Below, piece by piece: positions 48,347-56,152 of a stretch of DNA of 64,000 nt. Each line of letters opens with the position of its first letter. Within the stretch, counting starts at the first letter, position 1. Below the pieces are notes generated by a model. That model worked only from the letters and a program-made list of their open reading frames with translations. It was not told where the DNA came from and searched no databases. Origin of the DNA: an uncultured Clostridia bacterium (lineage in GTDB: Bacteria; Bacillota; Clostridia; TANB77; CAG-508); contig CAKPOF010000001.1 in NCBI GenBank assembly GCA_934169725.1, forward strand, positions 186,001-250,000, read 5' to 3'. The position numbers and the translations under genes are program-made.

Positions 48347-49538
48347 AGAATTAGGAATATACATACATATACCTTTTTGTAAAAGAAAGTGTTATTATTG
48401 TGATTTCATTTCATTAGGAATGGAGTGTATGGAAGATAAAAGTATAATAGAAGAATATATGCAAGCTGTAAAAAATGAAATAGAAGTGTATTTTACACAA
48501 AATATAATTCGAGAATACAATGTAACTACAATTTATATAGGAGGAGGAACACCTTCGTATATAGACAGTAAATATATTGTAGAAATATTAAATTTTTTAG
48601 AAATAAAATTGAAAGATAATGTAACACCATTTAAAGAAATAGAGATAACTATAGAAATAAATCCAGGAACTATTGATATAGTAAAATTAGAACAGTATAA
48701 AAAAGCAAATATTAATAGATTAAGTATAGGATTACAAAGTACAAATAATGAAATATTGAAGGAAATAGGAAGAATTCATACTTTTGAAGAATTTTTAGAA
48801 ACATATAATAAGGCCAAAGATGTTGGATTTGAAAATATAAATGTTGATTTAATGATTGGGTTGCCAAACCAAACAATAGAAGACATAAAAGATAGTCTAT
48901 TTCAAATTATAAAAATAAATCCAAACCATATAAGTGTATATTCTTTGATTATTGAAGAAGGAACAGTAATTGACCAATATATAAAACAAAAAAAGTGGGT
49001 TGAATTAGATGAAGAAACTGAAAGAAATATGTATTGGTATGTAAAAAATACATTAGAATTAAATAATTATAATCATTATGAAATATCAAATTTTTCAAAG
49101 AAAGGAAAAGAATCAAAACATAATGTAAATTGTTGGCTTCAAAAAGAATATGTTGGTATAGGAGCAGCAGCACATTCATATTTAAAAAATATCAGGTACA
49201 CTAATACAGATAATGTAAAAAAATATATTAGTAAATTTAAAGATATAGAAAAGATAAAAAGTAAAAAAGAAGGTTTTTTAAAAAATAATTATAATATAGA
49301 AGAGGAACAATCTTTAGAAGAAAGAAAAAAAGAATATATGTTACTTGGATTAAGAAAAATAGAAGGAATACAAATTTCAAAATTTAAGGAAAAATACATT
49401 GATAATCCAATATTTATATATAAGAGAGAACTAGAAAAGTTAATAAATGAGGGATTGATAATTATAGATGGAGATTATATACGACTTACTAATAAAGGTT
49501 TAGACTTAGCAAACTTGGTTTGGGAAGAATTTGTATAA
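48336..49538 (+). CDS. hemW: HemW-like radical SAM protein
   Basis: 400 residues. The radical-SAM cluster motif is CKRKCYYCDF, followed by IYIGGGTPSY, NINRLSIGLQS, IGLPNQT and the C-terminal HemW domain with LGLRKIEGI. HemW (formerly annotated as oxygen-independent coproporphyrinogen oxidase-like) is a heme chaperone in some bacteria, while HemN-specific N-terminal features are missing. It overlaps the end of whiA. Confidence 0.88.
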   Translation: MDSKELGIYIHIPFCKRKCYYCDFISLGMECMEDKSIIEEYMQAVKNEIEVYFTQNIIREYNVTTIYIGGGTPSYIDSKYIVEILNFLEIKLKDNVTPFKEIEITIEINPGTIDIVKLEQYKKANINRLSIGLQSTNNEILKEIGRIHTFEEFLETYNKAKDVGFENINVDLMIGLPNQTIEDIKDSLFQIIKINPNHISVYSLIIEEGTVIDQYIKQKKWVELDEETERNMYWYVKNTLELNNYNHYEISNFSKKGKESKHNVNCWLQKEYVGIGAAAHSYLKNIRYTNTDNVKKYISKFKDIEKIKSKKEGFLKNNYNIEEEQSLEERKKEYMLLGLRKIEGIQISKFKEKYIDNPIFIYKRELEKLINEGLIIIDGDYIRLTNKGLDLANLVWEEFV

Positions 49539-49554
49539 AATCTTTTCCTAGGTA

Positions 49555-49723
49555 TTGACAAATGACGAAGAAATGTGATATTATATTAATCGTTACAAGA
49601 AGAAGTCAAACTTCTCACCTTTGTTTAAGTAAAGACAAATGGTTAGAAATTAAATAATTAGAACACATTACAGTGTGTTTGGTTTATTTTGAATTTGACT
49701 TGTAACAGAAGTCAAATTTTTTT
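49555..49723 (+). promoter_or_regulatory. L20-type leader of infC-rpmI-rplT with promoter and attenuator
   Basis: TTGACA (49555-49560), 18 bases, TATTAT (49579-49584), then a structured leader. AATTTGACTT (49692-49701) and AAGTCAAATT (49709-49718) form an intrinsic terminator with a U run to 49723. An upstream AAGTCAAA (49603-49610) can pair with the terminator's left arm as an antiterminator. In B. subtilis L20 controls this operon through such a leader. Confidence 0.7.
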
Positions 49724-49743
49724 AATTATTGGAGGTGTTTTTT

Positions 49744-50259
49744 ATAAAACAAGAATTACCAATTAATGGTCAAATAAGAGCAAAAGAAGTTCAATTAATA
49801 GGAGATAACGGAGAAAAAGTAGGTGTTATTTCTTTAAGAGAAGCTTTACAAAAGGCAGAAGATAAAAATTTAGATTTAGTATTAGTTGCACCAAATGCAA
49901 ATCCACCAGTTTGTAAAATTATGAATTATGGAAAATACAAATTTGAACAAGCTAAAAAAGAAAAAGAAGCTAAAAAGAAACAAAAAAGTTTCGAAGTAAA
50001 AGAAATAAGAGTTACTCCAAATATTGAGGAACATGATTTTAGTTTTAAATCTAAAAATGCAAAAAAATTCATATTAGATGGAAATAAGGTAAAAATAACT
50101 GTCAGATTCAGAGGTAGAGAAGTAAATAACTCAAAAGCTGGAGAAGTTGTTTTGAAAAAATTTATTGAAGATATGAGTGAAATTGCAGTAGTAGAAAAAG
50201 CACCAAAGCTTGAAGGTAGAAATATGTTTACAATTCTAGCTAAAAAAACTGAAAAATAA
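49744..50259 (+). CDS. infC: Translation initiation factor IF-3, ATA start
   Basis: 171 residues with INGQIRAKEVQLIG, the linker of Lys/Glu repeats and the C-terminal VTPNIEEHDF and GRNMFTILA region, the full IF-3. GGAGGTG (49731-49737) lies 6 bases before ATA 49744, where the family's N-terminus (I/M-KQELPING) begins. The TTG at 49729 is inside the ribosome site and is rejected. IF-3 rejects non-AUG starts, so a rare start codon on its own gene (AUU in E. coli and B. subtilis) gives autoregulation; here it appears to be AUA. Confidence 0.93.
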   Translation: MKQELPINGQIRAKEVQLIGDNGEKVGVISLREALQKAEDKNLDLVLVAPNANPPVCKIMNYGKYKFEQAKKEKEAKKKQKSFEVKEIRVTPNIEEHDFSFKSKNAKKFILDGNKVKITVRFRGREVNNSKAGEVVLKKFIEDMSEIAVVEKAPKLEGRNMFTILAKKTEK

Positions 50260-50281
50260 AAATGTGAAAGGAGAATATATT

Positions 50282-50485
50282 ATGCCAAAATTAAAAACAA
50301 ATAAAGCTGCAAAGAAAAGATATTCTTTAACAGCAACAGGAAAAGTAAAAAGAACAAAATCAAACAGAAGACATTTATTAGCAAATAAAACAAAAAGACA
50401 AAAAAAATCAGGAAAAATTCAAAATGCTTATGCAAGTAAAACTTGTGAAAATACAATCAAAAAATTATTACCATATGGTAACTAA
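50282..50485 (+). CDS. rpmI: 50S ribosomal protein L35
   Basis: 67 residues, very basic, with MPKLKTNKAAKKRY at the start and RRHLLANKTKRQKK in the middle, matching bL35. ATG 50282 follows AAAGGAGA; a frame start at 50264 lies upstream of the ribosome site. It lies between infC and rplT, the conserved order. Confidence 0.95.
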   Translation: MPKLKTNKAAKKRYSLTATGKVKRTKSNRRHLLANKTKRQKKSGKIQNAYASKTCENTIKKLLPYGN

Positions 50486-50518
50486 TAATTAGAATAGAAA
50501 TTAAGGAAGGTGAAATAA

Positions 50519-50869
50519 ATGGCAAGAGTAAAAACAGCAAGAACAACAAGAGCAAGACATAAAAAGATATTAAAACAAGCTAAAGGATACTTTGGTGCAA
50601 AACATTATAGATTTAGAAATGCAAACCAAGCAGTTATGAAATCTTTATCTTACGCATATGTAGGAAGAAAAGATAAAAAAAGTAATTTTAGAAAATTATG
50701 GATAGCAAGAATTAATGCAGCAGCAAGAATGAATGGAACTACATATAGTAGATTAATTGCTGGATTAAAAAAAGCTAATGTAACAATAAATAGAAAAATG
50801 TTAGCAGAAATAGCTGTAACAGATCCAAAAGCTTTTACAGAAATAGCTGAAATTGCAAAAAAAGCGTAA
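50519..50869 (+). CDS. rplT: 50S ribosomal protein L20
   Basis: 116 residues, basic, with MARVKTARTTRARHKK, AKGYFGAKHYRFRNANQAV and LWIARINAAAR, the bL20 signature. L20 is needed for early 50S assembly and is the likely repressor acting on the leader at 49555-49723. Last gene of the operon. Confidence 0.96.
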   Translation: MARVKTARTTRARHKKILKQAKGYFGAKHYRFRNANQAVMKSLSYAYVGRKDKKSNFRKLWIARINAAARMNGTTYSRLIAGLKKANVTINRKMLAEIAVTDPKAFTEIAEIAKKA

Positions 50870-50909
50870 AAATATATAGGAGATAGAATCATGAAAATGG
50901 TTCTATTTT

Positions 50910-51040
50910 TATATACTAGGAAATTTCTCATTTCCTAGTATATAAAAATGCTATAATCGCTATTGCCTTTGAGATTTTCTCCTTTTAGTCGAAAACTCAA
51001 ATCGGCGAGAACAAAGGGCGACCTAAAGTCGCTTTGTTCT
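50910..51040. repeat. Dispersed 131-bp intergenic repeat, copy C
   Basis: Identical to copy A (5902-6032) except for one base (C to T near the middle). It is followed by a second, related palindrome (51042-51076, ATATAATAGGAAAG and complement, then AAAAATG), as if a second element had begun. It fills the gap between rplT and the surface protease gene. Confidence 0.8.
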
Positions 51041-51082
51041 ATATATAATAGGAAAGTGATACTTTCCTATTATATAAAAATG

Positions 51083-51115
51083 TTACAGTCACATTACAAA
51101 AATGTTAAATTTTAT
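51083..51115 (+). promoter_or_regulatory. Three 11-bp direct repeats upstream of the surface protease
   Basis: TTACAGTCACA, TTACAAAAATG and TTAAATTTTAT follow each other at exact 11-base steps, 19 bases before the -35. A related array precedes the pilus operon (57461-57504). One helical turn per unit suggests a transcription factor site. Confidence 0.4.
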
Positions 51116-51133
51116 ATAAAAATGCCATAAATC

Positions 51134-51162
51134 TTGAAAAAAACTACATGTAATGATATTCT
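51134..51162 (+). promoter_or_regulatory. Sigma-A-type promoter of the surface protease gene
   Basis: TTGAAA (51134-51139), a 17-base spacer and TATTCT (51157-51162), 32 bases before the start codon. Confidence 0.55.
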
Positions 51163-51194
51163 TGATTAGGAAATCTAAAAAAGGGGATTGAATA

Positions 51195-53642
51195 ATGAAC
51201 AAGAAAGTTATAAGAAAAATTAGTTTAATATTGACATTGTTATTGTGCATATTATCGGGACAATATGTATATGCAAATAGTGATTTAGAGTCTAAAATAT
51301 CCTTAGTAGAATATACTAAAGAATATCAAGATTGGTTAAATTTAAGTGATGAAGAAAAACAAAAGGTATTAGAACCTCGAAGATATGATATAGTGGATTC
51401 AGAAGATAATGAAACATATATAAAAGGAATAAAAAATCCATTTAAAGTTCATCAATTATTAAAAGCAACTGTAAGTTCTAAATATAATTTAAAAGATGTT
51501 ATACCAGAAAATGTAAAAATTAAAGATCAAAAAACAACACAATCATGTTGGTCATTTGCATCACTTGCAACATTAGAAACTAATTTAGCTATGCAAGACA
51601 AATCAGCTAATAAAAGTGCAACTGAATATGATTTTTCTGAAAGACATATGGATTATGCAACTACAAGATCAGCGTTTTTAAATAATAAAATAAATGAATA
51701 TGGATATACAAGAAATATAAAAAGTGGTGGAAATTTTCTTTTAGCCATGCAATATATTGCAAATGGAATGGGAGCTATTGAAGAAAAAGATATGCCGTTT
51801 GAAGATAATCAAGATAATATAGATATTTCAAAAATTCAAAATAAAACTGTAAAAACAACTTTATATGATACAGTGGAATTTGCAAATGATAAAAATAAGC
51901 CCAAAAGCGAATTAATACAACAGATGAAAGAATATATTGCTAGTTATGGTGGAATATATGCGGGAATATATGGAGCGTCAGGGTTGTCAGGAGAAGGATA
52001 TAATAATGAAACTGGTGCAATATATTATTCAACAAAAGATAAAAAGATGGATCATGCAGTTGTAATTATTGGATATGATGATAATTATAGCAAAAATAAT
52101 TTTAAAGAAGGGCAACGTCCAACAGCAGATGGAGCATGGATTGTAAAAAATTCATGGGGAGAAAAAATAGAAAAAAATATATCAGAAGTAAAAGAGCTAA
52201 TGTTTAAAGAAGATCCTGAAACATATAAAGCAATGGGATATCAAACTGCATCAAGCCTTCCTGATGAAGCTATTTTGAATACTTATAAAAAAACATATGG
52301 AAACAGTAAAGTAAAATTAGAAAATAATAAGCTTGTTATAGAAGTTGGAGATAAAGGATATATGTATATTTCATATGAAGATAGTTATGTCTATGATTCA
52401 TTATATGGAATAAAAAAAGCAAAAAATACTAAAGACTATGGCAAAATATATCAAAATGATATATTGGGTTCATCGTGCAAAGCGGATCTAGGTATAACAA
52501 GTGCGTATATAGCAAATGTATTTAAAAGAGATTTAAATACAAGTGAGAGTGTAGATAAAGTTAGCATATATACAACTCAAGAACAAACATGTAAGGTATT
52601 AATAAATTCTGCAAATAGTAACAAATCTGTTAATGATTTAAAAGAAGTAAAATTAAAAGAGGGGGATACTGCAAAAATACATCCAGGATATAATGTTATA
52701 GAATTTGCAGAACCAGTTACATTAACTGGAGATTCATTTGTTATTGCTATAAAATTAATAGATGATGGTGTGAATAAAGAAGTTGCTGTTGAAAGCCAAA
52801 AAGATAACAGTGGTTTATATCAAAATGCGGTAGTAAATGCAGGAGAAAGTTTTTACACGAATGATGAATTGATTGCGAACAATCAATGGATTGATATAGG
52901 AACAGCTGAAAAAGTTAAAGGAAATTTATGTATAAAAGCATATACTACAGCAAATTCTAATGGAGATAACGAAAAAAATGATACATCATCACCGGAAGGT
53001 GATAAAAAAGCGGTATCTTCAAGTTTTAATGATGCAAAATCAAAAGTTACAGAATCAAAAATGTATTTTAGCTCAAAAGACTTAAATAATTCTTCAAATG
53101 AAATAACAATAAAAATAACAGGAATAAAAATAGGAGATGAATCAAATTCATATACATATAGTTATTATTTATCTAATACAAAAGGTGATAAAAACATAAC
53201 AAATTGGCAACCAGCACAAGCGCAAAAAGAAAGTGATGGAACATATTCTATAACATTAGATTTAAAATCTAGTGAAATAGAGAATTATGAAACTTTGACA
53301 GAAGCTGAGAATTTATATGTATATATAAAAGAAAGGGCTACATTAGGTGATAGTTATGAGGAACAAACAGTAACTCTAGATACAGAAAATACTGTAGAAC
53401 CAAAATGCTACGTAGATGATAAATATGTTGGTGGAATAGATGATGTATTAAATTATAATAAAAAAGAAGAATTGGATAATACAGGAATTAATAGTGAAAC
53501 TAACAAAGGTAATGGAGATACAACAGTTTCTTCTAAAATATTACCGTTTGCTGGAAATACAGCTTTTAAAATAGGTATAGTGTTATTTTTAATTTTAATA
53601 GGTGGATTTGCTTTTTATAGATATAAAAATATAGATAAATAA
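51195..53642 (+). CDS. Papain-like (C1A) cell-surface cysteine protease with lectin-like module
   Basis: 815 residues: a signal peptide (about 1-28), a propeptide, then a C1A protease domain with the oxyanion/active Cys in KTTQSCWSFASLA (about residue 119), the His in MDHAVVIIGYDD and the Asn in WIVKNSWGE. A beta-sandwich of the lectin-like type found in such proteases follows (about 430-590), then an Ig-like region. The C-terminus has ILPFAGN, a membrane helix and a short basic tail: a sortase-type signal with LPFAG in place of LPXTG. It would be a wall-anchored protease acting outside the cell. GGGGA precedes the start. Confidence 0.85.
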   Translation: MNKKVIRKISLILTLLLCILSGQYVYANSDLESKISLVEYTKEYQDWLNLSDEEKQKVLEPRRYDIVDSEDNETYIKGIKNPFKVHQLLKATVSSKYNLKDVIPENVKIKDQKTTQSCWSFASLATLETNLAMQDKSANKSATEYDFSERHMDYATTRSAFLNNKINEYGYTRNIKSGGNFLLAMQYIANGMGAIEEKDMPFEDNQDNIDISKIQNKTVKTTLYDTVEFANDKNKPKSELIQQMKEYIASYGGIYAGIYGASGLSGEGYNNETGAIYYSTKDKKMDHAVVIIGYDDNYSKNNFKEGQRPTADGAWIVKNSWGEKIEKNISEVKELMFKEDPETYKAMGYQTASSLPDEAILNTYKKTYGNSKVKLENNKLVIEVGDKGYMYISYEDSYVYDSLYGIKKAKNTKDYGKIYQNDILGSSCKADLGITSAYIANVFKRDLNTSESVDKVSIYTTQEQTCKVLINSANSNKSVNDLKEVKLKEGDTAKIHPGYNVIEFAEPVTLTGDSFVIAIKLIDDGVNKEVAVESQKDNSGLYQNAVVNAGESFYTNDELIANNQWIDIGTAEKVKGNLCIKAYTTANSNGDNEKNDTSSPEGDKKAVSSSFNDAKSKVTESKMYFSSKDLNNSSNEITIKITGIKIGDESNSYTYSYYLSNTKGDKNITNWQPAQAQKESDGTYSITLDLKSSEIENYETLTEAENLYVYIKERATLGDSYEEQTVTLDTENTVEPKCYVDDKYVGGIDDVLNYNKKEELDNTGINSETNKGNGDTTVSSKILPFAGNTAFKIGIVLFLILIGGFAFYRYKNIDK

Positions 53643-53682
53643 AAAACAATAAAGTGTCATTATTGGCACTTTATTGTTTTTT
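53641..53682. terminator. Bidirectional terminator between protease and spoVAE
   Basis: An 18-bp stem (53641-53658 with 53665-53682), A-rich on one side and T-rich on the other, serves both converging genes. The restored spoVAE stop at 53671 lies inside it. Confidence 0.8.
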
Positions 53683-54067
53683 CATTTTTGGTTTTGATAT
53701 AAGGGAAGCTAAATATCCAAAAAATATTGCTGCAGAAATTCCGCCCGGCAGCAGCTTTTACTCCACCGGTAAAAACTCCAACAAATCCAATATTTTTAAC
53801 TTCTTCAATGGTTCCTTTTGCTAAATTATATCCAAAACCTGTTAGAGGAACAGTAGCACCTGCACCGGCAAATTCTACTAAATACTGGTAAATGCCGAGA
53901 CCACCTAGGATGGCACCCAAAGTTACAAAAGTAACTAAAATTCTAGCAGGTGTTAATTTTGTTTTGTCAATAAGTATTTGACCAATTACACAAATTAATC
54001 CACCTACAACAAAACATTTTAAAAGTGTAGACCATTCAAAAACCATTGACCAATTAATATCACTCAT
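53671..54067 (-). CDS. spoVAE: SpoVAE, apparent +1 frameshift near the C-terminus
   Basis: 132 codons when one base is skipped. The minus-strand frame from 54067 matches SpoVAE: GGLICVIGQILID, LGGLGIYQYLVEFAGAGATV and GVFTGGVKAAAG. At CGG 53743-53741 it goes out of frame; reading GGA ATT instead gives the conserved GISAAIFFGYLASLI and a stop at 53671. The protein is a membrane component of the SpoVA channel that moves dipicolinic acid into and out of spores. The unshifted frame ends at 53660 in a non-conserved tail. It follows spoVAD. Confidence 0.88.
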
Positions 54068-54091
54068 AAAATCAATCCTTTCTTATATGCA

Positions 54092-55098
54092 TTACATGGT
54101 TTCTATACTAATAGCATGTGCAACTCCTGGAATAGATTCACCTTGTTGTGAACTTGTTGAATTCATTAAGGCACCTGTGGCAATTAATAGAATTCTTTTC
54201 ATTTTGCGTTCTTTTAATTGTTTGAAAAAATATCCCGAAAAGACGGTTCCACAACATGCACATCCACTACCACCACTATGAGTATCTTGATTTTCTTTAT
54301 CGAAAATTAAAACACCGCAATCATTATAATTATTTTTTATGTTATAACCATTGGTTTTTAATAAATCCATAGCTATATCTTTACCTATATAACCAAGATC
54401 ACCACTTATGATTGCATCATAATAATTAGGACTTCGACCTGTATCTATAAAATGAGATATTAAGGTATCGGCAAAACTTGGTGCCATTGCAGCTCCCATA
54501 TTATTTCCATCTTTTATCCCCATATCAACAATTTTTCCGAGGTGTAATGTGTGTTATAAAAGGCCCAGAACCAGATTTTGAAACAATAGCCGCTCCAGAA
54601 CCGGTGACAGTCCATTGGCTTGTAGGTGGCCTTTGATTTCCTAATTCTAAAGGAAATCTGAATTGTTTTTCAGCACTACAAAAATGGCTGGATGTAGCAC
54701 ATAAAACATTATTAGCAAAACCTTCTACACAAATAGCTCCTAGGCATAAAGATTCGACAAATGTTGAACATGCTCCAAATACCCCGAAAAATGGTATGCT
54801 TAATTCACGTAAACCAAAACTTGAAGAAATACATTGATTTAGTAAGTCTCCAGCAAACATACAATCTATATCACTTGCAGAAATACCGAGATTTACGAAT
54901 TACCATATTAACAGTTTCTTTTATAATTTTACTTTCAGCTTTTTCCCAAGTTTTTTCGCCCCAAAATTCATCATCTAAAGTTTGATCAAAATATTTAGCC
55001 AGTGGCCCTTGAGCTTCTTTAGGACCAACAATTGAAGCACAATCTAGTATAGTAGGTGGCGTATTAAATTTTATAGTTTGTTTTCCTAATTTTTCCAA
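54092..55098 (-). CDS. spoVAD: SpoVAD, with two apparent +1 frameshifts
   Basis: 335 codons in three frames, together giving full-length SpoVAD. Codons 1-70 (KLGKQTIKF to IRKS), then codons from 54887 (GISASDIDCMFAGDLLNQC, FGVFGACSTF, RPPTSQWTVTGSGA), then from 54538 (GKIVDMGIKDGNNMGAAMAP, SGGSGCACCGTVFSGYF). Both shifts are at in-frame CGG (54888-54886, 54539-54537), and in each the +1 codon is GGN, giving the glycine expected at that place. SpoVAD is a thiolase-fold protein that binds dipicolinic acid. A triple-fragment pseudogene is the alternative, but each segment is perfectly conserved. Confidence 0.9.
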
Positions 55099-55119
55099 AA
55101 AATCAACTCCTTAAATTTA

Positions 55120-55587
55120 TTAAACTAAAGTTATATTTTGAGTATTGAATATTAAATAGATTATTCCTACTAAAATAGAAGTTGATATACCAAAAACTAA
55201 GACAGGTCCAGCAACTGTAAACATTTTTCCGCCAACTCCCATAACATAACCTTCAGATTTATATTCCATGGCTGGTGAAACTATAGAATTGGCAAAACCA
55301 GTTATTGGGATTAAAGACCCAGCACCAGCAAATTTTCCTATTTTATTAAAAATATTTAAACCAGTTAAAAATGCAGATAAACCGATTAATAAAATGGAAA
55401 CAATTGTACCTGAAATTTGTGTATCAAAACCTCTATCTTTACAAATATTAAGAATAACTTGTCCAATAGTACATATAAGACCACCAACCCAAAAAGCATT
55501 AAAACAATTTTTTAAAATTGGTGAATTTGGTGATTTTTTATCAACATAGTCTTGATAAGCTTTTTTTGTTTCTGTTGGATTTTTCAT
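55120..55587 (-). CDS. spoVAC: SpoVAC, dipicolinic acid channel protein
   Basis: 155 residues with four to five membrane helices, WVGGLICTIGQ, KIGKFAGAGSLIPITGFANS and GVGGKMFTVAGPV. SpoVAC forms a mechanosensitive-like channel for dipicolinic acid release on germination. It is intact, and ends 22 bases before spoVAD. It contains no in-frame CGG. Confidence 0.95.
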   Translation of the reverse strand: MKNPTETKKAYQDYVDKKSPNSPILKNCFNAFWVGGLICTIGQVILNICKDRGFDTQISGTIVSILLIGLSAFLTGLNIFNKIGKFAGAGSLIPITGFANSIVSPAMEYKSEGYVMGVGGKMFTVAGPVLVFGISTSILVGIIYLIFNTQNITLV

Positions 55588-55605
55588 AAAATACTTCCTT
55601 TCAAA

Positions 55606-55833
55606 TTATACATCTTTGTTGTCTTTTCGATTTAAATCAATAGAAAAGGCAATATCTAAGTCTACAAAATATTCCGAAATTTTATCACCACTAATACTTG
55701 CTCTTTGTTCTAAAATTTTAACATCAGAAAGATAATCTATAGTTTTTGATGCTTCAGCAATTGCTTTTACAATTGCATCTTTCCATGATACTGTTGAATT
55801 TCCAGTTATAATTAAATGTTTTTTTATATCCAT
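55606..55833 (-). CDS. Dodecin-like small protein
   Basis: 75 residues. GGAGG 4 bases upstream supports the ATG at 55833 rather than 55845. The pattern (a first strand with LIITGNSTVSWKDAIVKAI, a helix, then two strands with VKILEQRASIS and FVDLDIAFSI) matches dodecins, small flavin- or CoA-binding dodecamers. It lies 18 bases before spoVAC and is probably in its operon; a spore-specific storage role is inferred from that. Confidence 0.7.
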   Translation of the reverse strand: MDIKKHLIITGNSTVSWKDAIVKAIAEASKTIDYLSDVKILEQRASISGDKISEYFVDLDIAFSIDLNRKDNKDV

Positions 55834-55867
55834 AACAACCTCCATAAAAATATTAAAAAATAAATAG

Positions 55868-56053
55868 TTTTTAAATTTAATAATATATTGTTTTTTTCAT
55901 ACCTTGGTGTCGCAAACCACATATTAAAATTACTAGTATGTAGTTTGCTCCAATTCGCACTCACTATTGTTCGTTTAATCGCTTACGCGGTATTTCAAAA
56001 CAATATATTATTAAATTTTTATAAGTTAAATATTTTGAACTGTGAATTGTAAC
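55868..56053. repeat. MITE-like element, second copy lacking its left terminus
   Basis: It matches 40820-41004 with few changes, including the central TACCTTGGTGTCGCAAACCA and the right terminal CTGTGAATTGTAAC (56040-56053). The left terminal repeat GTTACAATTCACAG is missing or decayed. It lies between the divergent spoVA operon and rsmB. Confidence 0.75.
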
Positions 56054-56152
56054 TATTTTTTCCGAATTATAAAAAAATATACAAATTTGGTGGAAAAAAA
56101 TAAAAATAAAATATATAATAAAGCAAATAATAAATTTGAAAGGAACAAAAAA

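Noticed and set aside
54092..55098. spoVAD as three independent genes or a plain pseudogene
   Set aside because: Each piece aligns to consecutive parts of one SpoVAD with no missing residues, and both breaks have the same CGG context seen in other genes.
54087..55549. Plus-strand frames in the spoVA region
   Set aside because: They are antisense to the conserved spoVAD, spoVAC and spoVAE frames and lack ribosome sites and motifs.
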